A DNA stretch of 64,000 nucleotides from Massilia phyllostachyos (GTDB lineage: Bacteria; Pseudomonadota; Gammaproteobacteria; Burkholderiales; Burkholderiaceae_D). A model generated the notes under the pieces. It was not told the origin of the DNA. It did not search any database and saw only the letters and a list, made by a program, of their open reading frames with translations. The stretch lies in contig NZ_JAJNOC010000001.1 of assembly GCF_021044825.1 (NCBI RefSeq), forward strand, positions 434,001 through 498,000, written 5' to 3'. The position numbers and the translations under genes are program-made. Shown here one piece after another: positions 25,758 through 34,278 of the stretch (position 1 is the first letter of the stretch; each line of letters opens with the position of its first letter).

Positions 25758-26357
25758 ATGGTCAAGGTCTACGAGATCGACGGCGTGCGGCCGGTGGTCC
25801 ACCCCACCGCCTACGTGCACCCGAGCGCGGTGCTGATCGGCGACGTCATCGTCGGCCCGCGCTGTTACATCGGGCCCCTGGCCTCGCTGCGCGGCGACTT
25901 CGGGCGACTGATCCTGGAAGAGGGGGCGAACCTGCAGGATACCTGCGTGATGCATGGCTTCCCGGGCGAGGATACGGTGGTCGAAGTCGATGGGCACATC
26001 GGGCATGGGGCGGTGCTGCATGGCTGCCGCGTCAAGCGCAATGCGATGGTGGGCATGAATGCGGTCGTGATGGACAAGGCGGTGGTTGGAGAAGAGTCGA
26101 TCGTCGCCGCCATGAGTTTCGTAAAAGCGGGGATGGTGATCCCGCCGCGCAGCATGGTGATGGGCACGCCGGCGAAAGTCATGCGCGAACTCACCGACGA
26201 GGATGTGAAGTGGAAGAGCTTCGGCACGCGGCAGTACCACGAGCTGACCGTGCGCTCGCTCGAGACGATGCGTGAGGTCGAGGCCTTGAGCGAGGTCGAG
26301 CCGGACCGCAAGGGCATCGAGTTCGACCCGAGCGGCATGCACAAACCGAAAACCTGA
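25758..26357 (+). CDS. paaY: Phenylacetate pathway hexapeptide-repeat protein PaaY
   Basis: Left-handed beta-helix protein of 199 aa of the gamma-carbonic-anhydrase-like group. In E. coli PaaY acts as a thioesterase rescuing dead-end CoA esters. Hexapeptide repeats run through about 15-140 (VHPSAVLIGDVIVGPRCYIGPLASLRGDFG), with histidines in DTCVMHGFPGED, VDGHIGHGAVLHGC that can bind metal. It starts 3 bp after the thiolase stop and ends just before a repeat pair that separates it from paaZ. Confidence 0.92.
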   Translation: MVKVYEIDGVRPVVHPTAYVHPSAVLIGDVIVGPRCYIGPLASLRGDFGRLILEEGANLQDTCVMHGFPGEDTVVEVDGHIGHGAVLHGCRVKRNAMVGMNAVVMDKAVVGEESIVAAMSFVKAGMVIPPRSMVMGTPAKVMRELTDEDVKWKSFGTRQYHELTVRSLETMREVEALSEVEPDRKGIEFDPSGMHKPKT

Positions 26358-26370
26358 CTGCACCACCAGC

Positions 26371-26516
26371 CCGAAGACCGTCGTACGCGCCACTGGCGCC
26401 TACGACTACCGGCGAAGGCCGGTACCCAATTTTGTTTGCACAATGGTAGCGCTTTGCGGATGCAGCAGCGGTGCGCAACGGACTTGGATTCCGGCCTTCG
26501 CCGCAATGACGTTGGT
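26371..26516. repeat. Repeat pair with CCACTGG palindrome between paaY and paaZ
   Basis: The first unit holds a palindrome at 26381-26405 with arms TCGTA.GCGCC and GGCGC.TACGA around ACT, then CCGGCGAAGGCCGG and CCCAATTTTG. The inverted second unit (about 26468-26514) has CTTGGATTCCGGCCTTCGCC followed by GCAATGACGTT, with one arm partly degenerate. It interrupts the otherwise tight paa gene series. Confidence 0.85.
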
Positions 26517-26577
26517 AAAGAGTGGCGTTATGCGTAGTACCGGATTCCTGAAGAGATAACCGAACGGAGACAACAAC

Positions 26578-28629
26578 ATGGGCAACATCGCCACCCTGCA
26601 AAGCCTGATCGCCGGCCGCTGGCACGGCGCGCAAGCGCACACCCCGCTGCACAGCGCCCTGAACAACGACCTGATCTTCCACACGCACGCCGAGAAGATC
26701 GACTTCGACGAAGCCGTCACCTACGGCCGCAAGACCGGCATCCCGGCCCTGATGCGGCTCGACTTCCAGCAGCGCGCCCAGCGCCTGAAAGCCCTGGCCC
26801 TCTACCTGATGGAGCGGAAAGAAGAGCTGTACGAGATCTCGCACCTGACCGGCGCCACCCGCCCCGACAGCTGGGTCGACGTCGAAGGCGGCATCGGCAC
26901 GCTGTTCGCCTACGCCAGCATGGGCTCGCGCGAGCTGCCCTCGTCGAACGTGCTGCACGAAGGCCCGGCCATGGCGCTGGGCAAGCGCGGCGGCTTTGCA
27001 GGCACCCACATCCTGGTCCCGCGCGGCGGCCTGGCGGTGCACATCAACGCCTTCAACTTCCCGATCTGGGGCATGCTGGAAAAATTCGCGCCGAGCTTCC
27101 TGGCCGCGATGCCCTGCATCGTCAAGCCGGCCACCGCGACCAGCTACCTGACCCACGCCACGGTCAAGATGATGATGGAATCGAACCTGCTGCCCGAAGG
27201 CGCGCTGCAGCTGGTCATCGGCAGCACCGGCGACCTGCTCGACCGCCTGGGCGGCTTCGACGCGGTCACCTTCACCGGCTCGGCCGACACCGCCGCCAAG
27301 CTCAAGGCCAACCCGAACCTGATCCGCGAATCGGTCCCGTTCACCGCCGAAGCGGATTCGCTGAACTGCGCCATCCTGGCGCCGGACGTCACACCCGATG
27401 ACCCCGAATTCGACCTCTTCGTGAAGGAGGTCGCGCGCGAGATGACCGGCAAGGCCGGCCAGAAGTGCACGGCGATCCGCCGCGTCATCGTCCCCGAGCA
27501 GCATGCCGAGGCGGTGGGCGCGCGCCTGCGCGAGCGCCTGGCCAAGGTCACCGTCGGCAATCCGAAGATGGAAGGCGTGCGCATGGGGGCGCTGGCCTCG
27601 ATGGACCAGCACCGCGATGTGTCCGAGCGCGTCGAGATGCTCGCACGCGGCAACGAGGTCCTGTTCAGCGCCCGCGACGGTTTCAGCCCGGTGGGCGAGG
27701 GTGTCCCCAACGGCGCCTTCTTCGCGCCGACCCTGCTCCTGTGCCGCAACGCGATGGTCAACGACGCCGTCCACGACATCGAAGCCTTCGGCCCGGTGAG
27801 CACGGTGATGACCTACCGCGACATCGACGAAGCCCTGCACCTCGCCGCACGCGGCAAGGGCAGCCTGGTGACGACGCTGGTGACGAAGGACCCGGCCATC
27901 GCCGCCCACGCCGTGCCGATCGCCGCCGCCTCGCACGGGCGCGTGCACATCCTCGAGCGCGAATCGGCGGTCGACTCCACCGGCCACGGCTCGCCCTTGC
28001 CGCAGCTGAAGCACGGCGGTCCGGGCCGCGCCGGCGGCGGCGAAGAGCTGGGCGGCATCCGCGCGGTCAAGCACTTCCTGCAGCGCGCCGCGGTGCAGGG
28101 CTCGCCGACCATGCTGACCGCCGTGACGGGCGAGTACGTGCGCGGCGCCGCGGTCAAGGAAACCGAGGTGCACCCGTTCCGCCGCTGGTTCGAAGACCTC
28201 GAAGTCGGCCACTCGCTGCTGACCCACCGCCGCACCGTGAGCGAAGCCGACATCGTCAACTTCGGCGGCGTCTCGGGCGACTACTTCTACATGCACTTCG
28301 ACGAGATCGCGGCCAGGGACACGCAGTTCGGCAAGCGCATCGCGCACGGCTACTTCGTGCTGTCGGCGGCGGCGGGGCTGTTCGTGTCGCCGGCCCCGGG
28401 CCCGGTGCTGGCCAACTATGGCCTCGACAACCTGCGCTTCGTGGCCCCGGTCGCGATCGGCGACACCATCCGCGCACGGCTCACCTGCAAGCGCAAGGTC
28501 GACCGCAACCGCACCGACGAGCAGGGCCGCGGCCAGGGCGTGGTGGCGTGGGACGTACAGGTCACCAACCAGAACGACGAACTGGTGGCGAGTTACGATA
28601 TCCTGACGCTGGTACAGAAGCGCGGCTGA
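26578..28629 (+). CDS. paaZ: Bifunctional oxepin-CoA hydrolase / 3-oxo-5,6-dehydrosuberyl-CoA semialdehyde dehydrogenase
   Basis: Opens the oxepin-CoA ring and oxidises the resulting aldehyde. The 683-aa product has an N-terminal aldehyde dehydrogenase domain (about 1-510) with FNFPIWGMLEKFAP, FTGSADTAAK and nucleophile Cys297 (GKAGQKCTAIRR). The C-terminal MaoC-type hydratase domain (about 530-683) carries the (R)-hydratase motif DIVNFGGVSGDYFYMHFDE and GKRIAHGYFVLS. Full length for PaaZ. GGAG precedes the ATG. A 220-bp gap with repeats separates it from paaY, so it may have its own promoter. Confidence 0.95.
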   Translation: MGNIATLQSLIAGRWHGAQAHTPLHSALNNDLIFHTHAEKIDFDEAVTYGRKTGIPALMRLDFQQRAQRLKALALYLMERKEELYEISHLTGATRPDSWVDVEGGIGTLFAYASMGSRELPSSNVLHEGPAMALGKRGGFAGTHILVPRGGLAVHINAFNFPIWGMLEKFAPSFLAAMPCIVKPATATSYLTHATVKMMMESNLLPEGALQLVIGSTGDLLDRLGGFDAVTFTGSADTAAKLKANPNLIRESVPFTAEADSLNCAILAPDVTPDDPEFDLFVKEVAREMTGKAGQKCTAIRRVIVPEQHAEAVGARLRERLAKVTVGNPKMEGVRMGALASMDQHRDVSERVEMLARGNEVLFSARDGFSPVGEGVPNGAFFAPTLLLCRNAMVNDAVHDIEAFGPVSTVMTYRDIDEALHLAARGKGSLVTTLVTKDPAIAAHAVPIAAASHGRVHILERESAVDSTGHGSPLPQLKHGGPGRAGGGEELGGIRAVKHFLQRAAVQGSPTMLTAVTGEYVRGAAVKETEVHPFRRWFEDLEVGHSLLTHRRTVSEADIVNFGGVSGDYFYMHFDEIAARDTQFGKRIAHGYFVLSAAAGLFVSPAPGPVLANYGLDNLRFVAPVAIGDTIRARLTCKRKVDRNRTDEQGRGQGVVAWDVQVTNQNDELVASYDILTLVQKRG

Positions 28630-28676
28630 AACGAAGGGGCGGGGGCCCTTGCCGTAGATAAACAGGAGATCACTGC

Positions 28677-29141
28677 ATGTCGAGACTGGATCTGAGCAGC
28701 ATTCCCGTGGTGAAAGGCACCGGCTATCCGGACCCCTTCGCCGAACTGGTCGACGGACGTTCCCGCCAAGCGCTGGGCGAGGCCGGCGGCCTGAGCCAGT
28801 TCGGCGTCAACCTGGTCGAGCTGCAGCCCGGCGCCGCGTCCTCGCAGCGCCACTGGCACACGCACGAGGACGAGTTCGTGATGATCGTGTCGGGCGAGCT
28901 GGTGCTGGTCACCGACGAGGGCGAGACCATCATGCGGGCAGGGGACTACGCGGCTTTCCCGGGTGGAAAGCCGAATGGGCATCACCTCATCAACCGCAGC
29001 TGGGGCGCAGGCGTGTTCGTCTGCGTCGGCTCGCGCATCAAGGAAGACGCGGCGGAATATCCCGACATCGACCTGCGCTACGACGGCGCCACCGATTCCT
29101 ATCTGCACAAGGACGGCACGCCGTATCCGAAGCGCGGCTAG
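28677..29141 (+). CDS. Cupin-domain protein
   Basis: Single-domain cupin of 154 aa. Cupin motif 1 is HWHTHEDEFVMIVSGELVL (about 60-78), with clustered histidines and Glu as metal ligands; motif 2 is GDYAAFPGGKPNGHHLINRS (about 90-109). Relatives are often annotated as transcriptional regulators or mannose-6-phosphate-isomerase-like proteins, with no fixed function. CAGGAGA gives a good ribosome site. It lies 47 bp after paaZ in the same direction, so co-transcription with the pathway is possible; a role in it is unproven. Confidence 0.8.
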   Translation: MSRLDLSSIPVVKGTGYPDPFAELVDGRSRQALGEAGGLSQFGVNLVELQPGAASSQRHWHTHEDEFVMIVSGELVLVTDEGETIMRAGDYAAFPGGKPNGHHLINRSWGAGVFVCVGSRIKEDAAEYPDIDLRYDGATDSYLHKDGTPYPKRG

Positions 29142-29144
29142 GAG

Positions 29145-29372
29145 CTAGTTCAGCTTGCGCGCATAGCGCGAGCGGATGTGCTGGCTGACAAAGGTCGATA
29201 GCCCGCGGCCCTCGCGGGCCAGCTCCTGCATCCTGGCGATGTTCTCGGCGCCGGCGCTGCGCTCGGTGTAGAGGTAGCGATCGCCGCCGGTGAACTGGAT
29301 GGTGATCGAGTCGCTGTCGATGTCGTAGGCGACGACGCCGGACTCGCCGCTGGTGTTGCGGTAGCGGTGCAT
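29145..29372 (-). CDS. KTSC-like small domain protein
   Basis: Protein of 75 aa resembling the KTSC domain, named after lysyl-tRNA-synthetase C-terminal occurrences: a YDIDSDSITIQFTGGDRYLYTE beta-hairpin followed by a helix and FVSQHIRSRYARKL. The ATG at 29372 has a near-perfect GGAGGT ribosome site at 29377-29382 on the - strand, which decides the start. It ends 3 bp from the convergent cupin gene. Function unknown. Confidence 0.7.
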   Translation of the reverse strand: MHRYRNTSGESGVVAYDIDSDSITIQFTGGDRYLYTERSAGAENIARMQELAREGRGLSTFVSQHIRSRYARKLN

Positions 29373-29434
29373 GCGCACCTCCGTAGGAATATGTCGATAC
29401 AGCCCATGTGGGTATCGACCGTTCCAGTGCAAGT

Positions 29435-30118
29435 TCAGTGGCCGATCTTCCTCTGTACCTTCAGCATGCCATTGTCTAGCCGTACGGCAACGAGGTCGGC
29501 GTAATCTGGCACCGGCGCCGAGCGCGTCTCGACCGGATGCGTGTGGGTGGCGGTGACGACGATGCTGTCCATCCCCGCGGCTTCCGCTGCGGCAAGACCA
29601 ATCGGCGTGTCCTCGAACACCAGGCAATCCTGCGGATTCACGCCCAGCTTCTGCGCACCCAGCAGGAAGGGATCCGGCGCCGGCTTGCCGTTCTTCACAT
29701 CCTCGGCCGTCACCAGCAGCGGCGGCAGCGGCAGGCCGGCGGCGGCGATGCGCGCGGTCGCCAGCGGCCGCGACGCCGAAGTGACGATGGCCCAGCGCTC
29801 AAGCGGCAAGCTGGCCAGGAAACGTCCCACGCCGGCGATCTCCTCGATATCGGCCACGTCCTCGATTTCCGCCAGAGCAATGCCGAGTGCTTCCGCCACC
29901 GGATCGACACCGGGCAGCCCCAGCTTGCGGATGGTGTCCTCGGTGCGCTTGCCGTGGACGGTGGGCACGAAGGTGACCGGATCGAGTCCCTGGCGCACGG
30001 CCCAGGCGCTCCAGACGCGTTCGGCGGACTTGATCGAGGTGAGGATGGTGCCGTCCATGTCGAACAGGAAGGCGGCGTATTCGCGGGAGGGGAGGACGGT
30101 GGGATTAGTTGGCGTCAC
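29435..30118 (-). CDS. HAD-superfamily phosphatase (sugar-phosphatase-like)
   Basis: Cytosolic phosphatase of about 227 aa. HAD motif I is FLFDMDGTI, with Asp20 as nucleophile and Asp22 as acid/base; motif II Ser/Thr lies in WAIVTSASR; motif III Lys lies in VKNGKPAPDPF; motif IV is CLVFEDTPIG. The alpha-helical cap between motifs I and II fits the beta-phosphoglucomutase/sugar-phosphatase subclass. GTG 30118 is taken as the start; TTG 30151 is also in frame, and neither has a strong ribosome site. Substrate unknown. Confidence 0.85.
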   Translation of the reverse strand: MTPTNPTVLPSREYAAFLFDMDGTILTSIKSAERVWSAWAVRQGLDPVTFVPTVHGKRTEDTIRKLGLPGVDPVAEALGIALAEIEDVADIEEIAGVGRFLASLPLERWAIVTSASRPLATARIAAAGLPLPPLLVTAEDVKNGKPAPDPFLLGAQKLGVNPQDCLVFEDTPIGLAAAEAAGMDSIVVTATHTHPVETRSAPVPDYADLVAVRLDNGMLKVQRKIGH

Positions 30119-30193
30119 GGAATGCTCGTCGTCGGTTGATGATACGAGCAAACAGCATAGCGGAAACCGTGACAGGGCATCGCATGCTTCACA

Positions 30194-30222
30194 CGGGGTG
30201 GACGGTTGCGCCGCCCACCCCG
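30194..30222. repeat. GC-rich hairpin between the HAD gene and argH
   Basis: CGGGGTGG (30194-30201) pairs with CCACCCCG (30215-30222). It lies just after the argH stop on the - strand and has no T-tract, so a strong intrinsic terminator is unlikely. It looks like the GTAGGGTGGAC-type hairpin at 44858-44888 and may belong to the same repeat group. Confidence 0.5.
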
Positions 30223-30228
30223 ATCACA

Positions 30229-31626
30229 TCATTCGGCCAACTGCTTGCGCACGCGCTCGATGGCTTTGCGCACCTGATTCGGTGCGGTGCCGCCAACATG
30301 ATCGCGCGCTGCCACCGACCCTTCCAGCGAGAGCACCTCGAACACATCCTGCTCGATCAGCGGCGAGAATTCGCGCAGCTGCTCCAGCGCCATCTCCGAC
30401 AAATCGCAGCCGGCGATATCGCAGGCGCGCACCGCATGCGCCACCGCTTCGTGCGCATCGCGGAACGGCAGGCCCTTCTTGACCAGGTAGTCGGCCAGGT
30501 CGGTCGCGGTGGCGTAGCCCTGCAGCGCGGCGGCGCGCATGTTCTCGGCCTTGACCGTGATGCCGCCCGCCATGTCGGCGAAGATGCGCAGGGTGTCGGT
30601 GACGGTGTCGATGGTGTCGAACAGCGGTTCCTTGTCTTCCTGGTTGTCCTTGTTGTAGGCCAGCGGCTGGCCTTTCATCAGGACCAGCAGGCCGTTCAGG
30701 TGACCGTAGACGCGGCCGGTCTTGCCGCGCGCCAGTTCCGGCACGTCCGGGTTCTTCTTCTGCGGCATGATCGACGAGCCGGTGCAGAAGCGGTCGGCGA
30801 TGTCGATGAAGCCGATGCGCGGGCTGATCCACATCACCAGCTCTTCCGAGAAGCGCGAGACATGCATCATGATCAGGGAGGCCGCCGCGGTAAACTCGAT
30901 CGCGAAGTCGCGGTCGGAGACGGCGTCCAGCGAGTTGTGGCAGACGTCGTCGAAGCCCAGCGTCTTCGCCACGCGCAGGCGGTCGATCGGGAAGGTGGTG
31001 CCGGCCAGCGCGGCGGCGCCAAGCGGCAGGCGGTTCACGCGGCGGCGCGCGTCCTGCATGCGGTCGAGGTCGCGGCCGAACATTTCGACGTAGGCCAGCA
31101 TGTGGTGGCCGAAGGTGATCGGCTGGGCCACTTGCAGGTGGGTGAAGCCCGGCATGATGGTGTCGGCATGCTTCTCGGCCAGGTCGGTTAGCGCGCCACG
31201 CAGGCTGTTCAGCAGGCCGACGATGTCGTCGATCGCCGAACGCACGTACAGGCGGATGTCGGTCGCTACCTGGTCGTTGCGCGAGCGGCCGGTGTGCAGG
31301 CGCTTGCCTGCGTCGCCGACCAGCTCGGTCAGCCGCTTCTCGATGTTCAGGTGGACGTCTTCCAGATCCAGCAGCCACTCGAAGGTGCCGGCGTCGATCT
31401 CGCCCTTGATCTGGGCCATGCCGCGCTCGATCTCCGCACGGTCCTGGGCGCTGATGATGCCTTGCGCGGCCAGCATCTCGGCGTGGGCCAGCGAACCCTG
31501 GATATCGAAGGGGGCCAGGCGCTTGTCGAAGAACACCGATGCGGTGTAGCGCTTGACGAGGTCGGAAACGGGTTCGGTGAAGCGCGCGGACCAGGCCTCG
31601 GCTTTCTTGGAGAATTGATCGGTCAT
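30229..31626 (-). CDS. argH: Argininosuccinate lyase
   Basis: Last enzyme of arginine synthesis: cleaves argininosuccinate to arginine and fumarate; cytosolic homotetramer. The 465-aa product matches the family from [20 protein letters not shown] at the start to the fumarase/aspartase signature [12 protein letters not shown] near 280-291. [12 protein letters not shown] near 110 holds the substrate-binding Arg-Asn. A perfect TATAAT lies shortly upstream. Monocistronic as far as can be seen. Confidence 0.96.
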   Translation of the reverse strand: MTDQFSKKAEAWSARFTEPVSDLVKRYTASVFFDKRLAPFDIQGSLAHAEMLAAQGIISAQDRAEIERGMAQIKGEIDAGTFEWLLDLEDVHLNIEKRLTELVGDAGKRLHTGRSRNDQVATDIRLYVRSAIDDIVGLLNSLRGALTDLAEKHADTIMPGFTHLQVAQPITFGHHMLAYVEMFGRDLDRMQDARRRVNRLPLGAAALAGTTFPIDRLRVAKTLGFDDVCHNSLDAVSDRDFAIEFTAAASLIMMHVSRFSEELVMWISPRIGFIDIADRFCTGSSIMPQKKNPDVPELARGKTGRVYGHLNGLLVLMKGQPLAYNKDNQEDKEPLFDTIDTVTDTLRIFADMAGGITVKAENMRAAALQGYATATDLADYLVKKGLPFRDAHEAVAHAVRACDIAGCDLSEMALEQLREFSPLIEQDVFEVLSLEGSVAARDHVGGTAPNQVRKAIERVRKQLAE

Positions 31627-31653
31627 GGTGGAATCCAGATTGGGGATTCGACG

Positions 31654-31659
31654 ATTATA
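31654..31659 (-). promoter_or_regulatory. argH -10 element
   Basis: A perfect TATAAT on the - strand ends 28 bases before the argH ATG, which would put the transcript start about 20 bases upstream of the gene. No good -35 is visible at 16-18 bases, so an activator or an extended contact may be involved. I see no ArgR box. Confidence 0.45.
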
Positions 31660-31766
31660 ACTGGGCTGGCAGACGAATCACTTCGCCCCATCCATGGCGG
31701 ATGACAAGCCCGCGGAAATGCGTGATGATGCGGACATACTTCATCAAAAGACAATATGGGGGACAC

Positions 31767-32375
31767 ATGAAACGACTGAGCCACTTCGGCACGGCGGCGC
31801 TGCTGCTTGCCGCATCCTGTGCACCCGCAATCGCGCAACAGGCGACGCCGCCGGCGCCCGGCGCCACCCCGACCGCCATCGCCCCGCCGCCGCCCCAGGC
31901 CGCGCCCGGCCTGCCGGCCGCCCGTCCCGCCGACGTTGCCTCGGTCGACGCCATCGTCGCCGCTTTGTATGACGTGATCTCCGGCCCGGCCGGCGCGCCG
32001 CGCGACTGGGACCGCATGCGTTCGCTGTTCGCGCCCGAGGGCCGGATGGGCACGGTCGGCATGCGTCCCGACGGCAGCTATGCGCTGCGCAGCCTGACGC
32101 CGGAAGACTATATCTCGCGCAATACCAAGGCCTTCGCCACCACCGGCTTCTTCGAGAGTGAAGTCACGCGCACGGTCGAGACCTTCGGCCAGATCGCCCA
32201 CGTGTTCAGCACCTACGAGGCGCGCCACGCCAAGGATGACGCCAAGCCTTTTATGCGAGGCATCAACAGCATCCAGCTGATCCACGACGGCAAGCGCTGG
32301 TACGTGCTGAACCTGATCTGGCGCGCCGAGGACGCCAAGCTGCAGCTGCCCGAGCGCTACCTGCGTAAAGGCTGA
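31767..32375 (+). CDS. Exported hypothetical protein, NTF2/SnoaL-like
   Basis: Protein of 202 aa with a Sec signal peptide (about 1-25, LLLAASCAPAIAQQ), which could alternatively be a lipoprotein signal at AASC. A proline/alanine-rich linker spans about 26-55. The mature domain (DAIVAALYDVISGPAGAPRDWDRMRSLFAPEGRM and HDGKRWYVLNLIWRAED) looks like an NTF2-type cone fold. ATG 31767 follows a GGGGGAC ribosome site. Function not recognised; periplasmic location expected. Confidence 0.7.
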   Translation: MKRLSHFGTAALLLAASCAPAIAQQATPPAPGATPTAIAPPPPQAAPGLPAARPADVASVDAIVAALYDVISGPAGAPRDWDRMRSLFAPEGRMGTVGMRPDGSYALRSLTPEDYISRNTKAFATTGFFESEVTRTVETFGQIAHVFSTYEARHAKDDAKPFMRGINSIQLIHDGKRWYVLNLIWRAEDAKLQLPERYLRKG

Positions 32376-32487
32376 GCTGCGCGCGAGCGGCCATGTTTAC
32401 GCATGGCGCGAGCATGGTCAATCGCGTGTTGTATTGCTGGCAAACGGCGCTAGAATTCACTTTTAAGCCAGAACCAGATACGGGCCC

Positions 32488-32925
32488 ATGATTACCAACG
32501 ACTCCAGTTTCCAGGTCAGTACCGACCAGACGAAGCTCGACATTCCGATGATCTACCGCTTCCTGAGCGAACAGAGCACCTGGGCAATCGGCATCTCGCG
32601 CCCCGTGGTCGAGCGCGCCATCGAGAACTCGCTGTGCTTCGGCGGCTACCTCGACGGCCGCCAGATCGCCTTCGCGCGCGTGATCACGGACTTCGCCACC
32701 TTCGCCAACCTGGTGGATGTGTTCGTGGTGCCGGAATACCGCGGCCACGGCTATGGCAAGCAATTGATCGGCGTCGTGCTGCGCCATCCGAGCCTGCAGA
32801 AATTGCGCCGCTTCACGCTCGCCACGACCGACTCCCACAGCCTCTACGAACGCTTCGGATTCACCGCGCCGCAACGCCCCGAAACGCTGATGGAGCGTTA
32901 CTTTCCGAACATATATTTGTCCTGA
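32488..32925 (+). CDS. GNAT-family N-acetyltransferase
   Basis: Cytosolic acetyltransferase of 145 aa. The acetyl-CoA binding loop VFVVPEYRGHGYGKQLIGVVL lies near 75-95, and the late YERFGFTAP motif is typical. Bacterial relatives of this shape (IYRFLSEQSTWAIGISRPVVERAIENS at the start) are common stand-alone GNATs with unknown acceptors. Confidence 0.85.
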   Translation: MITNDSSFQVSTDQTKLDIPMIYRFLSEQSTWAIGISRPVVERAIENSLCFGGYLDGRQIAFARVITDFATFANLVDVFVVPEYRGHGYGKQLIGVVLRHPSLQKLRRFTLATTDSHSLYERFGFTAPQRPETLMERYFPNIYLS

Positions 32926-32994
32926 GCATACTCAACACGGCGACGCCCTTCTCGAATCACGCTTACCATTAGTCGTCATCGAGAAGGAAGCCGT

Positions 32995-34269
32995 ATGTTC
33001 CAGGTCGCTGCCCACGTCCTCGTCCGTGCCGCGCTCGCGCTTGCCCTGTTGGCAAGCAATGCCTGCTGGGCAGCCAAGGCCGAGGTTCCTCCGCAACCCA
33101 AGGGTTCCCTCGTGATCATCGGCGGCGCGCTGCGCGGCGACAATGCGGCCGTGTGGGAACGCATGGTACAGCTCGCAGGCGGGAAGGGCGCCCGCATCGC
33201 GGTATTCGCCTCCGCTTCCGCCAGCCCGGACAAGGCCGGCAAATTCCTGGTCGACCGCTTCAACGCCTACGGCGCGAAAGCCTTCTTCGTGCCGGTCGCC
33301 GTGCGCCTCGACGGCACCGACTACCAGGCCGCGGCCGAAGATCCGGCGCTGGCCGACGCCGTGCGCAGCGCCGGCGGCGCCTTCTTCGCCGGCGGCGACC
33401 AGGGCCGCATCACGCGCGCGCTCAAGCGCCCCGACGGCGGCAATACCCGCATGCTGGACGCATTGTGGGACCTGTACCGGCGCGGCGGCATGCTGGCCGG
33501 ATCCAGCGCCGGCGCCGCCATCATGAGCAGCACCATGTTCGGCCACCCCAGGCCGATCCTCGCCACGCTCAGGCTGGGCCTGGACGAGAGCCGCGAAATC
33601 GCGCCGGGCCTGGGCTTCATCGGCGAGGACGTGTTCGTCGACCAGCACCTGCTGGTGCGCGGCCGCTTCGCGCGCATGGTGCCGGCCATGCTCAAGAAGG
33701 GCTACAAGATCGGCCTGGGCATCGACGAGAACACCGCGATGGTGGTGGGACCGAACCGCGAGGTCGAGGTGGTCGGCTACCGCGGCGCGCTGCTGGTCGA
33801 CCTGTCGAAGGCGGTGGCGCAGGACGGGCCGCTGAACGTCAGCAATGTGCGCCTGAGCTACCTGGACAACGGCGACCGCTTCAACCTGCAGACCCACGCC
33901 TTCACGCCCGCCGGCGACAAGGTCGACAACAAGCTCGACCCCGCCAAGCCCTATTTCCGCGAACCGCTGTTCTCGGCCGACATCCTCGGCAACAGCACCG
34001 TGGTCGACCTGATGGCGCGGCTGATCGACAGCGACCAGCCGGAAGCGATCGGCCTCTCGCTCGACAGCCCCAACGGCCCGCAGCCCGACCTCGGCTTCGA
34101 GTTCAGGCTGACGCGCACCAACGACAGCGTCGGCTACATGTCGGTGCTCACCGAAGCCTATTCGGTCTACAACATGCGGCTCGACATCCGGCCGATCGTG
34201 GTGCAGCGCCCGCTGTACCAGTACCGGCCCGCGGACAGCGCCGGCAACCCGGTCGGCGCCGCCAAGTAG
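32995..34269 (+). CDS. Exported cyanophycinase-like peptidase (S51 family)
   Basis: Serine exopeptidase family that degrades cyanophycin (poly-aspartate with arginine side groups) to beta-Asp-Arg dipeptides. The 424-aa product starts with a signal peptide (about 1-26, ALALLASNACWA), so it should act outside the cytoplasm. S51 hallmarks are KGSLVIIGGAL near 37, FFAGGDQGRITRAL near 130-143, nucleophile Ser171 in LAGSSAGAAIMS and DQHLLVRGRFARM near 215. The C-terminal third (about 290-424) is an additional beta-rich region. No cyanophycin synthetase is in the window, so it may feed on external polymer. Confidence 0.85.
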   Translation: MFQVAAHVLVRAALALALLASNACWAAKAEVPPQPKGSLVIIGGALRGDNAAVWERMVQLAGGKGARIAVFASASASPDKAGKFLVDRFNAYGAKAFFVPVAVRLDGTDYQAAAEDPALADAVRSAGGAFFAGGDQGRITRALKRPDGGNTRMLDALWDLYRRGGMLAGSSAGAAIMSSTMFGHPRPILATLRLGLDESREIAPGLGFIGEDVFVDQHLLVRGRFARMVPAMLKKGYKIGLGIDENTAMVVGPNREVEVVGYRGALLVDLSKAVAQDGPLNVSNVRLSYLDNGDRFNLQTHAFTPAGDKVDNKLDPAKPYFREPLFSADILGNSTVVDLMARLIDSDQPEAIGLSLDSPNGPQPDLGFEFRLTRTNDSVGYMSVLTEAYSVYNMRLDIRPIVVQRPLYQYRPADSAGNPVGAAK

Positions 34270-34278
34270 GCCGATCCA

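Noticed and set aside
22617-26393. A 1258-codon open frame on the - strand across paaH to paaY
   Set aside because: It is antisense to five recognised paa genes, its translation is His/Arg/Ala/Val-rich low-quality sequence, and such frames are expected opposite GC-rich genes.
30194-30222. Intrinsic terminator for argH
   Set aside because: The stem is good but no T-tract follows on the - strand; kept only as a hairpin.
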